Of a stretch of 64,000 nucleotides of DNA, positions 16,702-25,071 are shown in pieces (positions within the stretch are counted from its first letter, which is position 1; each line of letters opens with the position of its first letter). The notes below the pieces were generated by a model. The model saw only the letters and a program-made list of their open reading frames with translations, ran no database searches and was not told the origin of the DNA. A program made the position numbers and the translations under genes. The stretch comes from Pararoseomonas sp. SCSIO 73927 (GTDB taxonomy: Bacteria; Pseudomonadota; Alphaproteobacteria; Acetobacterales; Acetobacteraceae), in the NCBI RefSeq assembly GCF_037040815.1, contig NZ_CP146232.1:3032501-3096500 (forward strand), read 5' to 3'.

Positions 16702-17499
16702 CTAGACGGCCATGGTGGCAACCGAACCACCGTCCACGCGGTAGTTCGCCCCGTTCACGAAGCTGGCGCGCTCCGAGCAGAGGAGGGCAATCACCGCCGC
16801 CACCTCCTCCACGCGCCCGCGGCGGCGCAGCTCCAGCGTGGGTCGCTCCTCCTTCAGGAAGCTCTGCACCGCCTCCTCGAAGGAGGTTCCGCGCTCCTTC
16901 GCGCGCTTCTCCATCATGGCGTCCGTCATCGGCGTCTCAATGTAGGCGGGGGAGACGCTGTTCACGAGCACGCCCTGGCGCGCATAGGTTTTTGACAGCC
17001 CCTTGGTAAGGTTGAGGATCGCCGCCTTCGCCGCGCAGTAGGGCAGCTCGTCCGGATAGGGCTGCACCGCGTCCTCGGAGCCGATCAGCACCACCCGGCC
17101 CCACCCCTGCTCGACCATGCCGGGGATCAGGGCGCGGCAAATCCGCACGGCGGAGAGGAAGTCCACGTCCAGCGCCGTCCGCCAGTCCTCGTCCTTCAAC
17201 GTGTGGAAGGGACCAGTCGGGCCGGTGATGCCGGCGGCGTTCACCAGGATGCCCACGGGCCCGAAGGCCTCGCGCGCCGCGAGCGCGAGGGCTTCCACCT
17301 CGGCGGGCACCGTCAGGTCGGCCGCAACGGCCCGCACGGCGCCGTCCAGCCCCGCCGCGGCCCTCTCCAGCGCGGCGGGATCCTTGTCGGAGAGGATCAC
17401 CTTCGCGCCCTCGGCGAGGAGGAAGCGGGCGGTCTCCAGCCCGATCCCGGAATCGCCGCCCGTCACCACCGCCACGCGGCCCCTGATGCCGAGATCCAT
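16702..17499 (-). CDS. Short-chain dehydrogenase/reductase
   Basis: A classical NAD(P)-dependent oxidoreductase of 265 residues. The Rossmann motif TGGDSGIG is at 13-20, Asp38 at the end of beta-2 suggests NAD preference, NAAG is at 87-90, and the catalytic residues are Ser141, Tyr154 and Lys158 (YCAAK). The tail VNGANYRVDGGS is typical. The substrate is unknown. It is divergent from the aspartate dehydrogenase gene with about 110 bases between the starts; the pair may belong to one catabolic theme, but nothing proves it. Confidence 0.92.
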   Translation of the reverse strand: MDLGIRGRVAVVTGGDSGIGLETARFLLAEGAKVILSDKDPAALERAAAGLDGAVRAVAADLTVPAEVEALALAAREAFGPVGILVNAAGITGPTGPFHTLKDEDWRTALDVDFLSAVRICRALIPGMVEQGWGRVVLIGSEDAVQPYPDELPYCAAKAAILNLTKGLSKTYARQGVLVNSVSPAYIETPMTDAMMEKRAKERGTSFEEAVQSFLKEERPTLELRRRGRVEEVAAVIALLCSERASFVNGANYRVDGGSVATMAV

Positions 17500-17610
17500 G
17501 TGCGCCGCACCCTTCCCGCGCTATGCCGGGTGCTCGACGCGGCGGCGCGCGCATGGTTTCCGGGCGCGGCGGTCGGGCATTCTCACGATTCGCGTGACGA
17601 GAGGACGGGC

Positions 17611-18429
17611 ATGAGCACCAGACCACCCCTTCGGATCGCCGTGGCCGGCCTCGGCGCGGTGGGCATGGCCGTGGTGGCCGCGCTGGAGAAGGGCCTGCCT
17701 GGCTGCGAGCTCGCCGCCGTCTCCGCGCGCGACATCGGGGCGGCGAAGGCCCGCCTCTCCGCCGCCACGTCCCGCGACGTGCCCGTGGTGCCGGTGGAGG
17801 CGCTGGAGCCGCTGGCCGACATCGTGGTGGAGGCCGCCCCCGCTGCCCTGCTGCCCGCTATCGCGGAACCCTTCCTGCGCGCCGGCAAGGGCGTGGTGGT
17901 GCTGAGCGCGGGCGCGCTGCTGCGCGCGGAGCACCTGCTGGAGCTGGCGCGCGCGCATGGCGGCCAGATCACCGTGCCCACCGGCGCGCTGCTCGGGTTG
18001 GACGCGGTGGCGGCGGCGGCGGAGGGCACGATCCATGCCGTGCGGATGGTCACCCGCAAGCCAGTGCGCGGATTGGTGGGCGCGCCCTACCTCGTGGAGA
18101 ACAACATCGCTATCGAGAGCATCAAGGAGCCGCTGCGGGTCTTCAGGGGCAGCCCGCGCGAGGCGGCGATCGGCTTCCCCGCCAACCTCAACGTCGCCGT
18201 CGCGCTCTCTCTCGCCGGCATCGGGCCGGACCGGACGGAGCTGGAGATCTGGGCGGACCCGGCGCTGACGCGCAACACGCACCGGATCGAGGTGGACGCC
18301 GATTCCGCCTCCTTCTCCATGCAGATCGAGAACATCCCGAGCGAGAACCCGAAGACCGGGCGCATCACCGCGCTCTCCGTCGTCGCCTGCCTGCGCAAGA
18401 TGGGCGCGCCGCTGCGGGTGGGGACCTGA
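17611..18429 (+). CDS. nadX: Aspartate dehydrogenase NadX-like
   Basis: A 272-residue NAD(P)-dependent dehydrogenase. The N-terminal dinucleotide fold shows IAVAGLGAVG (9-18); the C-terminal catalytic domain holds PTGALLGLDAV, the TRKP turn, then FPANLNVAVALSLAGIGPDRT and NTHRIEVDADS, all characteristic of NadX. The reaction is L-aspartate to iminosuccinate/oxaloacetate. NadX can replace NadB in NAD synthesis, but nadA and nadC are absent here, so a catabolic role is equally possible. AGAGGACGGGC precedes the ATG. A strong stem-loop follows the stop. Confidence 0.88.
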   Translation: MSTRPPLRIAVAGLGAVGMAVVAALEKGLPGCELAAVSARDIGAAKARLSAATSRDVPVVPVEALEPLADIVVEAAPAALLPAIAEPFLRAGKGVVVLSAGALLRAEHLLELARAHGGQITVPTGALLGLDAVAAAAEGTIHAVRMVTRKPVRGLVGAPYLVENNIAIESIKEPLRVFRGSPREAAIGFPANLNVAVALSLAGIGPDRTELEIWADPALTRNTHRIEVDADSASFSMQIENIPSENPKTGRITALSVVACLRKMGAPLRVGT

Positions 18430-18442
18430 GGACCTGAGGCGA

Positions 18443-18470
18443 ACGCCCGGGGTATTCGGGCCCCGGGCGT
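18443..18470. terminator. Perfect 10-bp stem-loop between convergent genes
   Basis: ACGCCCGGGG (18443-18452) is perfectly complementary to CCCCGGGCGT (18461-18470) across an 8-base loop. It lies 14 bases after the nadX stop and 33 bases before the stop of the converging RTX gene, so it can serve both directions. No T tract follows. Confidence 0.6.
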
Positions 18471-18503
18471 CGCCGGCCTCGCAGGTGCGGACGCGCCGTA
18501 GGG

Positions 18504-19133
18504 TCAGCGGATCTGGATTCGCTCGACCTCGGTGAAGGTCAGGGTCTCGCCGCCGTAGCTGATCGTCCCGCCGAAGCTGGCCGGGCGGCCGGAGGCATCG
18601 GTGAAGCTGATGCTGTTCCCGCTGACCTGCATGTTGAGGCCGGTGCTGGTCAGGTGCAGCGCGCCCTGCAGCTGGCCGAGGGACATGCTCGGCAGGTTCA
18701 GCGTGTCCTGGCCGGCCATCCCCCTGAAGTTGTCGTTTCCGTCGCCGGGCATCCAGGTGTAGCTGTCGTTCCCGTCGCCGCCGAAGGCGATGTCCGCCGT
18801 CCGGTCGCCCGCGCCGCCGGACAGGCGGTCGTCTCCGGCATCGCCCTGGAGCACGTCGCGGCCCGAGCCGCCGTCGATCTGGTCGTTCCCGCCGCCGCCG
18901 GCAATGGCGTCGTCGCCGCCATTCCCGAGGAGGAGGTCGGCGCCGTTGCTGCCGACGATCCGCTCGGCGCCGGAGTTGCCGACGTGGACCGTGCCGCCCG
19001 TCACGCCCTCCAGGGCCGTCGGGTCGAGCGGGATGGGCTTGGAGGTCACGGGACGATCCTTGTTCCGGCGTCGGACCGGACTGTAGCCGTCGGCGGTGGC
19101 TTCGAGGAAGACGGGCGTTGCTGTCGCGGCCAT
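18504..19133 (-). CDS. Small RTX (haemolysin-type calcium-binding) protein
   Basis: A 209-residue protein with about five glycine/aspartate nonapeptide repeats between residues 60 and 125 (LLGNGGDDAIAGGGGND, IDGGSGRDVLQGDAGDD, FGGDGNDSY), which bind calcium and fold into a beta roll. The repeats are interrupted by DRTADIA. The C-terminal 80 residues are Ser/Thr/Gly-rich and end TFTEVERIQIR, compatible with an uncleaved type I secretion signal. No enzymatic domain is visible and no type I secretion genes are nearby, so it is either a minimal secreted adhesin/matrix component or depends on a distant exporter. Confidence 0.82.
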   Translation of the reverse strand: MAATATPVFLEATADGYSPVRRRNKDRPVTSKPIPLDPTALEGVTGGTVHVGNSGAERIVGSNGADLLLGNGGDDAIAGGGGNDQIDGGSGRDVLQGDAGDDRLSGGAGDRTADIAFGGDGNDSYTWMPGDGNDNFRGMAGQDTLNLPSMSLGQLQGALHLTSTGLNMQVSGNSISFTDASGRPASFGGTISYGGETLTFTEVERIQIR

Positions 19134-19176
19134 AGATGAGGCCTATGCGGGCAGAGAGAGGCGGGAATGGCCGCCG

Positions 19177-20148
19177 CTAGGACGGCCGGCCCGCACTCTC
19201 CTGGCCCAGCCTTTCCCGGATCCACGCATGGCCGTGCGCGCGTACCTTCGCGGCGATGCCCGTGGAGAAGTGCAGGAAGCCGTGCGGGGACTCGGGAATC
19301 AGGTGCATCTCCGCCTCGCCGGCCGCGCGCCAGCGCTCCGCCAGTTCCAGCGTATCGTCGCGCAGGGGGTCGAGCGCGCCGACGAACATCAGCGCCGGCG
19401 GCAGGCCCGAGAGGTCCGCGTGGAGCGGCGAGAGATCCGGCGCGCGGCGCTCCTCGTCGTTCATCTCCGGGGTGAGGCGGCACAGCGCCTTCCTGAGGTC
19501 GCGGCCGGGCAGGACGAGCGTGTCGCGCCCGGCCTCCCGCAGGCTCCGAGTTCCCGCCAGGTCGTAGACGCCGTAGTGCAGCAGCACGCCGCGCACGCGC
19601 CGCAGCAGCTCCGGCTCCGTCTTCAGCCGCAGCAGTGTCGCCACGGCCAGGTGGCCGCCCGCGGATTCGCCCGTCATCATCACCGGCAGCGCCGAGAGGT
19701 CCGGCAGCCCGCCGCCCAGCAGCCAGCGCGCGGCGGCGGTGCAGTCCTCGATCAGCAGCCGCACAGGGTTGCGGCCGGCCAGCCGGTACTCCACCGAGAC
19801 CACGGCCACGCCGCAGGCCCGGATGATCCCGGCGTTCAGCCCGTCATCCACCCGCGCATTGCCGATGGCCCAGCCGCCGCCATGGATGTCCAGCACCACG
19901 CCCCGGACCGCCCCGCGGGGGCGGAGGATCCGCACGGGCACGCGCAGCCCGTCCGCCTCCACCACCCGCTCCTCCAGCTCGAGCCCGGCGCGCCGCACCG
20001 CCCGGTCCGCGCCGATCTGCGAGAGGCGCAGGAGCGACTGGATGAAGAACTGGTCGAGCCTGTGGCGGATCTTGAAGCGGGGGGCCCAGGCCAGTTTCCG
20101 GTTGAGCCGCCGCGCCTCCTCGAGGTCGCTCTCGTCGATGTCGAGCAA
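19177..20148 (-). CDS. Alpha/beta hydrolase, hormone-sensitive-lipase family esterase
   Basis: A 323-residue carboxylic-ester hydrolase. The oxyanion-hole motif HGGGWAIG is at 89-96 and the nucleophile elbow GESAGGH at 160-166 (Ser162); the Asp in VGALDPLRDD and the His in ESPHGFLHF complete the triad. No signal peptide, so cytosolic. The start is a TTG at 20148 (LDIDESDLEEARRL); no stronger in-frame start was found. Substrate unknown. It lies between the RTX gene and the GTPase, all on the minus strand, with a gap of about 75 bases on the upstream side. Confidence 0.88.
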   Translation of the reverse strand: MLDIDESDLEEARRLNRKLAWAPRFKIRHRLDQFFIQSLLRLSQIGADRAVRRAGLELEERVVEADGLRVPVRILRPRGAVRGVVLDIHGGGWAIGNARVDDGLNAGIIRACGVAVVSVEYRLAGRNPVRLLIEDCTAAARWLLGGGLPDLSALPVMMTGESAGGHLAVATLLRLKTEPELLRRVRGVLLHYGVYDLAGTRSLREAGRDTLVLPGRDLRKALCRLTPEMNDEERRAPDLSPLHADLSGLPPALMFVGALDPLRDDTLELAERWRAAGEAEMHLIPESPHGFLHFSTGIAAKVRAHGHAWIRERLGQESAGRPS

Positions 20149-20223
20149 GGGAATGGCGCGGTGTCCCGGGACGGCGTTGCAGGTGGGGAGGGGAACGGCC
20201 CTGGCCCGGCCGCGTTGCCGCGC

Positions 20224-21669
20224 CTACCCCCGGAAGCGGCCGAGGAAGGACACCACCTCCTGCAGGCTCGGCGGGTGCTGCAGCACCGCCCAGCGGTCCT
20301 TCAGGAAGGCGAGGTAGGCCTGCCCCAGCGCCGTGGTCAGCCCATAGGCCAGGGCCGCGTTCACCGCGCCGCCGGCCACGGTGCCGATGCCCGGGATGAA
20401 CTTCAGCAGCGTGCCGAAGGCCCGCCCCGCCACGCGCCCGCCCACCCCGGCGGCGGCCGGGCCCAGCAGCGCGGCGGCCACGGTCTTCAGCGGCATCTCC
20501 TCCGCCGGGGTGCCCATCCGCACCGTCACGTCCACGATCATCTTCGCCTGCACGCCGAAGAGCAGCGCGGCGTCGGCGAAGGGGATGGGCGTGGCGGCCA
20601 GGGCCGCCGCCACCTTCGCGTGGGCGGCGATCGCCGCCTCCGCCTCCGCGATCTTCGGGGCCAGGGCGACGAGGTTGGCCGCCGCCGCCGCCGCGCGCCG
20701 CCCTTCCGGCAGCGCCTCCACCGTGGCCGCCACCAGGGCCTCAAGCCCCCGCGCCTCCACCCGCGCTCCGCCGTCCTTGCCGCCGCCGGGGAAGAGGCGC
20801 GGCGCGGCGACCACGCGCAGCACCGCCCGCGCCTCCGGGATCAGCACCCGCACGGCGTCGGACAGCCGGTCCTCGCCCCAGGCCTTGGTCAGCACCACGA
20901 TCACCGGCACGCCCTGCGCCGCCAGCAGCCGCGCGAGGTCCTGGTCCGCCGGCTCCACCCGCTCCCCCGCCGCGTCGATGCAGAGCCAGGCGAGGTGCAG
21001 CCGCTCCTCCTCCGACAGGGTCGCCAGCCCCGCCAGCTCCGCCTCCACCGCCGCCCGCGTCTCCCGGTAGGCGCCGGGCTCCAGTCCGCGCGTGTCGGCC
21101 AGGTGCAGCGGGGCGCAGGGGTGGCGGTACCAGGTGGCGACCGTGGAGACGGGCGCGCCCTCGCCGGTCCGCGCCGCCACCCGGCCGAAGACGGCGTTCA
21201 CCAGCGTGCTCTTCCCCGCCCCGGACCGCCCGGCCAGCAGCACGTTGCAGCGCTGCATCCCCGCCATCCGGTCCTCGATCCCCGGCACCGCAGAGACCGC
21301 GTCGTCCAGCAGCGTCGCCCCGCGCCCGAGCAGGCGGCCGACCCAGTTCCCGCGCTGCGGCGCCGGGCGCGTGAAGCCCCGGGCCACGGGGGAGGTGTCG
21401 CCGAGGGCGGAGAGCTTGCGGACCCGCAGCGCCGTCAGCAGGGCGGGCAGGGCAGGGGGGGTGCCGGCGCCCTCCACCAGCAGGGGGCGCAGGGCGCGGG
21501 CCAGGGGCAGCGGCTCCGTCTCGGCCAGCCCGGCGGCCGCCGCGATCCTCCCCCGCTCCTCGCCCGTGCAGACGAGGAGGAGGGGCAGGGGATCGCCCCC
21601 CGCCACCGCCCGGCGGGCGTGCTCCAGCGCCACGGCGATGGGGTCCGGCTTGACGGTCCTGCTGAACAT
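20224..21669 (-). CDS. Membrane-associated Era-like GTPase with C-terminal DUF697
   Basis: A 481-residue protein. An N-terminal Ala/Leu-rich region (1-140) precedes a TRAFAC GTPase domain: P-loop GRSGAGKS at 147-154, a Thr/Ser-rich switch (PVSTVATWY), and the G3 motif DTRG at 192-195. The G4 motif reads TKAW (261-264), so the Asp that normally selects guanine is missing. The C-terminal 150 residues match the hydrophobic DUF697 module (LLFGVQAKMIVDVTVRMG ... LLKFIPGIGTVAGGAVNAAL), which contacts the membrane. The start ATG at 21669 is used; an ATG at 21690 would overlap the divergent gene's start. Function unknown. Confidence 0.8.
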   Translation of the reverse strand: MFSRTVKPDPIAVALEHARRAVAGGDPLPLLLVCTGEERGRIAAAAGLAETEPLPLARALRPLLVEGAGTPPALPALLTALRVRKLSALGDTSPVARGFTRPAPQRGNWVGRLLGRGATLLDDAVSAVPGIEDRMAGMQRCNVLLAGRSGAGKSTLVNAVFGRVAARTGEGAPVSTVATWYRHPCAPLHLADTRGLEPGAYRETRAAVEAELAGLATLSEEERLHLAWLCIDAAGERVEPADQDLARLLAAQGVPVIVVLTKAWGEDRLSDAVRVLIPEARAVLRVVAAPRLFPGGGKDGGARVEARGLEALVAATVEALPEGRRAAAAAANLVALAPKIAEAEAAIAAHAKVAAALAATPIPFADAALLFGVQAKMIVDVTVRMGTPAEEMPLKTVAAALLGPAAAGVGGRVAGRAFGTLLKFIPGIGTVAGGAVNAALAYGLTTALGQAYLAFLKDRWAVLQHPPSLQEVVSFLGRFRG

Positions 21670-21688
21670 CGGGAGGAGTCTGCCCGGC

Positions 21689-22405
21689 ATGGCCGGACCC
21701 GTCCAACCCCAGTCCGCGCGTTTCGCGGAACCGTCGCCGGAGGGCGACAGCGCCTCCCTCATCGCCGCCCTCCTCGCGGGGAGTGAGGGGGAGCTGGCCG
21801 CCGAGCTGGAACCGGCGGTGGAGGCCTTCATCGGCAACGCCGTGTTCCGCTACGTGGCGGAGGAGGCGATGGTGGCCATCGGCGTCACCGCGGTCTTCTT
21901 CGCCCTGGCGGCGATCGCGCCCTACCTGCCCAGCATCACCTGGGCGCTGGCCGCGGCGGGGGCGGTGCTGCTCTGGTACCTCGTCCACTTCGCGCAGGGT
22001 GTCGTCTCCGCGTGGCCGCTGGCGCGGGCGCTGTTCCTCCTGCGGGGGGCGCCGGTGTTCCGCTTCGCCCTCTTCGTCCTCGCGCGCTACGCCATCACCA
22101 CGCTGGAGACGAAGATGGAGGAGATCGGCCGCGCCGCCTCCCTCATCCCCCGCTTCGGCATCCGCCTGGCCCGGGTGGTGTACCAGGACGACCGGGACCG
22201 CGTGGCCCTGGCCCTGGCGGACGCCCTGGCCCGCCCGGTGAAGCGGGAACTGCTCTGGACCGCCGCGCTGGGGCTGCTGCCGATGCTGGTGGTGATGTTC
22301 GGCTTCCGCTCCGCCCTGATGTGGAAGGCCGGGCTCTACGGGGTGGCGCACATGGCCTGGTACGAGCTGCTGCTGCTGCCCTTCCGCGGCGGGCTGGGCG
22401 GGTAG
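21689..22405 (+). CDS. Membrane protein of unknown function between two GTPases
   Basis: A 238-residue protein with about 60 soluble N-terminal residues and then hydrophobic segments near 65-85, 88-110 and 185-225. The middle contains an amphipathic stretch with many Arg/Leu residues (RFALFVLARYAITTLETKME, then IRLARVVYQDDRDRVALALA). GGAGGAG (21672-21678) precedes the ATG by ten bases. The start lies 20 bases from, or overlapping, the start of the divergent DUF697 GTPase, and the gene converges with the second GTPase (6-base gap). Position suggests a common process with the two GTPases. I do not recognise a family. Confidence 0.7.
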   Translation: MAGPVQPQSARFAEPSPEGDSASLIAALLAGSEGELAAELEPAVEAFIGNAVFRYVAEEAMVAIGVTAVFFALAAIAPYLPSITWALAAAGAVLLWYLVHFAQGVVSAWPLARALFLLRGAPVFRFALFVLARYAITTLETKMEEIGRAASLIPRFGIRLARVVYQDDRDRVALALADALARPVKRELLWTAALGLLPMLVVMFGFRSALMWKAGLYGVAHMAWYELLLLPFRGGLGG

Positions 22406-22411
22406 GCGGGA

Positions 22412-23059
22412 TCAGCCCGGCAGAAAGGGGCGGGATGCCGCCAGCAGGCCATCCACCCCGTGCGCGGGCAGCAGCACCGCCCCGTCCTCGCCCAGCAATG
22501 GCCGCGTGTTCACCGCCACCACGGCGGGATCGCCCATCGCCGCCGCAATCCGCGCGCGCAGGCCCGCATGGGCCCCCGCACCGGGCTCGGCATGGGTGAG
22601 GACGACGAGGAAGGGGATGGAGGCCTGCCGCAGCGCCTCCGCGAAGGCGGCCAGCGTGCCTTCCCCGGCGAAGGCGCGCCCGCCCTCGGCGTTCAGCACC
22701 AGCCAGACGAGATGGGGGCGCCGCGCCGGGCCCGCCTCCGCGATGGCCGCTTCCAGCTGCGCCACCTGCGCCGCGCTCTCCGCCGTCTCCAGCCCGCGCG
22801 TGTCGCCCAGGGCGAGGCCGAGGGCGGAATCGCGGCCATGCCAGCGCGTCCCCGCCGTCACCGGCGCGCCGGCGGTGGAGGAGGCCACCTCCTCCCCCAG
22901 CACCACGTTCACCAGCGCGCTCTTCCCCGCGCCGGTCGGCCCGACGAGCAGGATTCGGCCGCGCCCCGCCGCCCAGTCCGGCGGCGCCGGGAGGGCGGAA
23001 CGGAAAAGGCCCGGGATGGCGCCGCGAAGCGCCCCCCAGGCCCGGTCCAGAAGGCCCAT
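22412..23059 (-). CDS. Small GTPase-like protein (P-loop, atypical G4)
   Basis: A 215-residue protein whose GTPase core resembles that of the DUF697 GTPase 700 bases away: P-loop GPTGAGKS at 40-47, switch Thr region GAPVTAGTRW, G3 motif DTRG at 86-89 (GDTRGLE). The G4 position reads THAE (155-158) in place of N/TKxD. It lacks the DUF697 membrane module. The ATG at 23059 lies two bases after the stop of the TRAP permease gene, so it may be translated from the TRAP transcript. Function unknown; it is probably a diverged paralogue of the larger GTPase. Confidence 0.75.
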   Translation of the reverse strand: MGLLDRAWGALRGAIPGLFRSALPAPPDWAAGRGRILLVGPTGAGKSALVNVVLGEEVASSTAGAPVTAGTRWHGRDSALGLALGDTRGLETAESAAQVAQLEAAIAEAGPARRPHLVWLVLNAEGGRAFAGEGTLAAFAEALRQASIPFLVVLTHAEPGAGAHAGLRARIAAAMGDPAVVAVNTRPLLGEDGAVLLPAHGVDGLLAASRPFLPG

Positions 23060-23061
23060 CC

Positions 23062-24471
23062 TCAGTTGAAGGTGATCGGCGGCGCGTCCTCGCCCATGTC
23101 GGGCATCGGCACCTCGATGCGGACGGAGTTGGGATCCACGCCCGTGCCCTTGTCGATCCAGTAGGTCACGCTCTCCGGCCAGATGATGACGATGGCGACC
23201 AGCAGGAGCTGCAGCAGCAGCCAGGGCACCGCGCCCCAGTAGATATCGCGCGAGAGGACCGACTTCGGTGCGATGCCCCGTAGGTAGAACAGCGCGAAGC
23301 CGAAGGGCGGGTGCATGAAGCTCGTCTGCAGGTTGATGCAGAGCAGCACGCCAAACCACACCAGGTCGATGCCGAGCTTGGCGGCCACGGGGGCCAGCAG
23401 CGGCACGATGATGAAGGCGATCTCGAAGAAGTCGAGGAAGAAGGCCAGGAAGAAGACGAAGACGTTGACGGCGATGAGGAAGCCCACCTGCCCGCCCGGC
23501 AGGCCCGACAGCATGTGCTCCAGCCAGAGCCCGCCATCGACGCCCTGGAACACCAGGGAGAAGACCGTGGAGCCGATGAGGATGAAGATCACCATGGCGG
23601 TGATCCGCATGGTGTTGGACATCGCTTCCCGGATCAGCGGCCAGGAGTAGCGCCCGTTCACCCAGGCCAGCGCCACCGCGCCCACGGCGCCCATGGCGCC
23701 GGCCTCCGTCGGCGTCGCCAGCCCCAGGAAGATGGTGCCGAGCACAAGGAAGATGAGGACGATGGAGGGCACCATGCCCTTGAGCACGCGCCAGTAGAGC
23801 GGCCAGCCCCGCGTCCCCAGCGCCTCCGGCGGGAGGGCCGGGACCTTGTGGGGCGCGAAGATGGAGACGCCCGCGATGAAGGCCATGAACAGCAGGATCT
23901 GCAGGATCGAGGGCCCGATGGCGCCCGCGTACATGTCGCCCACCGAGCGGCCGAGCTGGTCGCCCAGCACGATGAGCACGAGGGAGGGCGGGATGACTTG
24001 CGTGATGGTGCCCGACGCCGCGATCACGCCCGTCGCGATCCGCATGTCGTAGCCGTAGCGCATCATGATCGGCAGGGAGATCATGCCCATGGCGATGACC
24101 GAGGCCGCCACCGTGCCGGTGATGGCGCCGAGCACGGCGCCGACGAGGATGACGGCATAGGCTAGGCCGCCCGGGATCTTACCGAAGAGCTGCCCCGTGC
24201 CCTCCAGCAGGTCCTCCGCGAGCCCGCAGCGCTCCAGGATCGCGCCCATGAGGGTAAAGAAGGGGATGGAGAGCAGCAGGTCGTTCGACAGCGTGCCGAA
24301 AACCCGGAGCGGCAGGTTGCCGAGATAGGCGGTGGTGAAGAAGCCCAGCTCGATGGAGATGAAGCCGAAGAACAGCCCTACCGCGGCGAGCGAGAAGGCC
24401 ACGGGAAAGCCGAGCAGGAGGAAGATCACCAGGCCGCCGAACATCAGCGGCGGCATGTAGTCGGGGTTCAT
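23062..24471 (-). CDS. TRAP transporter large permease subunit (DctM family)
   Basis: A 469-residue inner-membrane protein with about 12 hydrophobic helices, beginning PPLMFGGLVIFLLLGFPVAF. Typical DctM features include SIPFFTLMGAILERCGLAEDL, IAASGTITQVIPPSLVLIVLGD and GLATPTEAGAMGAVGA. It uses the sodium gradient to import an organic anion presented by the binding protein. The C-terminus has a short acidic tail. It is downstream of the small permease (28-base gap) and binding protein in the order P-Q-M. Confidence 0.93.
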   Translation of the reverse strand: MNPDYMPPLMFGGLVIFLLLGFPVAFSLAAVGLFFGFISIELGFFTTAYLGNLPLRVFGTLSNDLLLSIPFFTLMGAILERCGLAEDLLEGTGQLFGKIPGGLAYAVILVGAVLGAITGTVAASVIAMGMISLPIMMRYGYDMRIATGVIAASGTITQVIPPSLVLIVLGDQLGRSVGDMYAGAIGPSILQILLFMAFIAGVSIFAPHKVPALPPEALGTRGWPLYWRVLKGMVPSIVLIFLVLGTIFLGLATPTEAGAMGAVGAVALAWVNGRYSWPLIREAMSNTMRITAMVIFILIGSTVFSLVFQGVDGGLWLEHMLSGLPGGQVGFLIAVNVFVFFLAFFLDFFEIAFIIVPLLAPVAAKLGIDLVWFGVLLCINLQTSFMHPPFGFALFYLRGIAPKSVLSRDIYWGAVPWLLLQLLLVAIVIIWPESVTYWIDKGTGVDPNSVRIEVPMPDMGEDAPPITFN

Positions 24472-24499
24472 GGAAAGATCCGTCCGGTCGTCGTCTGGT

Positions 24500-25048
24500 T
24501 CACTGAAGAGGCCGCTCGTAGGCGACGACCGCCTCGCTCTCCGGCTTCAGGCCGCGGAGCAGCGCGATGCGCTTGATGAGCTCCGAGACGCCCTGCAGCG
24601 ATAGCAGCGCGAAGCCGACGGGCATCAGCAGCTTCACCGGCCAGCGCAGAAGGCCGCCGGCGTTCTGGCTGCCTTCCAGGCGCTGCCAGCTGTCCAGGAA
24701 GAAGGGCCAGGTCATCCAGGCCAGCAGGATCATGGCCGGCAGGAGGAAGACGACGAAGCCGAACACGTCCACCCACAGCCGCGCCCGCTCCGACAGGTTG
24801 CCGTAAAGGATGTCCACCCGCACGTGCTCGTTCCGGAACAGCGTGTAGGAGGCGCCGAGCATCACCATCCCCGCGAAGAGGTACCACTGCACCTCCAGCC
24901 AGGCATTGGACGAGTAGGAGACGCCGTAGCGCACGAAGGCGTTCCCGGCGCTGATGGCGCAGGCCAGCAGCGTCATCCAGTCGGCAATCCGGCCGATCTT
25001 CGCGTTCAGGTCGTCCACGAAGCGGCTGAAGGCGAGCAGTGGCTTCAT
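24500..25048 (-). CDS. TRAP transporter small permease subunit (DctQ family)
   Basis: A 182-residue membrane protein with four predicted helices; FVDDLNAKIGRIADWMTLLA opens helix 1, and the conserved EVQWYLFAGMVMLGASYTL and HVRVDILY segments identify DctQ. It pairs with the large permease to form the TRAP membrane complex. It sits 23 bases after the binding-protein gene. The size and the EVQW motif fit the subgroup annotated as mannitol/chloroaromatic-type TRAP systems, but the substrate is not determinable from sequence alone. Confidence 0.92.
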   Translation of the reverse strand: MKPLLAFSRFVDDLNAKIGRIADWMTLLACAISAGNAFVRYGVSYSSNAWLEVQWYLFAGMVMLGASYTLFRNEHVRVDILYGNLSERARLWVDVFGFVVFLLPAMILLAWMTWPFFLDSWQRLEGSQNAGGLLRWPVKLLMPVGFALLSLQGVSELIKRIALLRGLKPESEAVVAYERPLQ

Positions 25049-25071
25049 CGTATCCGTAATCCTTAGAACCT

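Noticed and set aside
19096..21786. An 896-codon plus-strand frame opposite the esterase and GTPase
   Set aside because: Composition dominated by Arg, His, Gln and Pro, no domain, and it is fully explained by the codon bias of the minus-strand genes.
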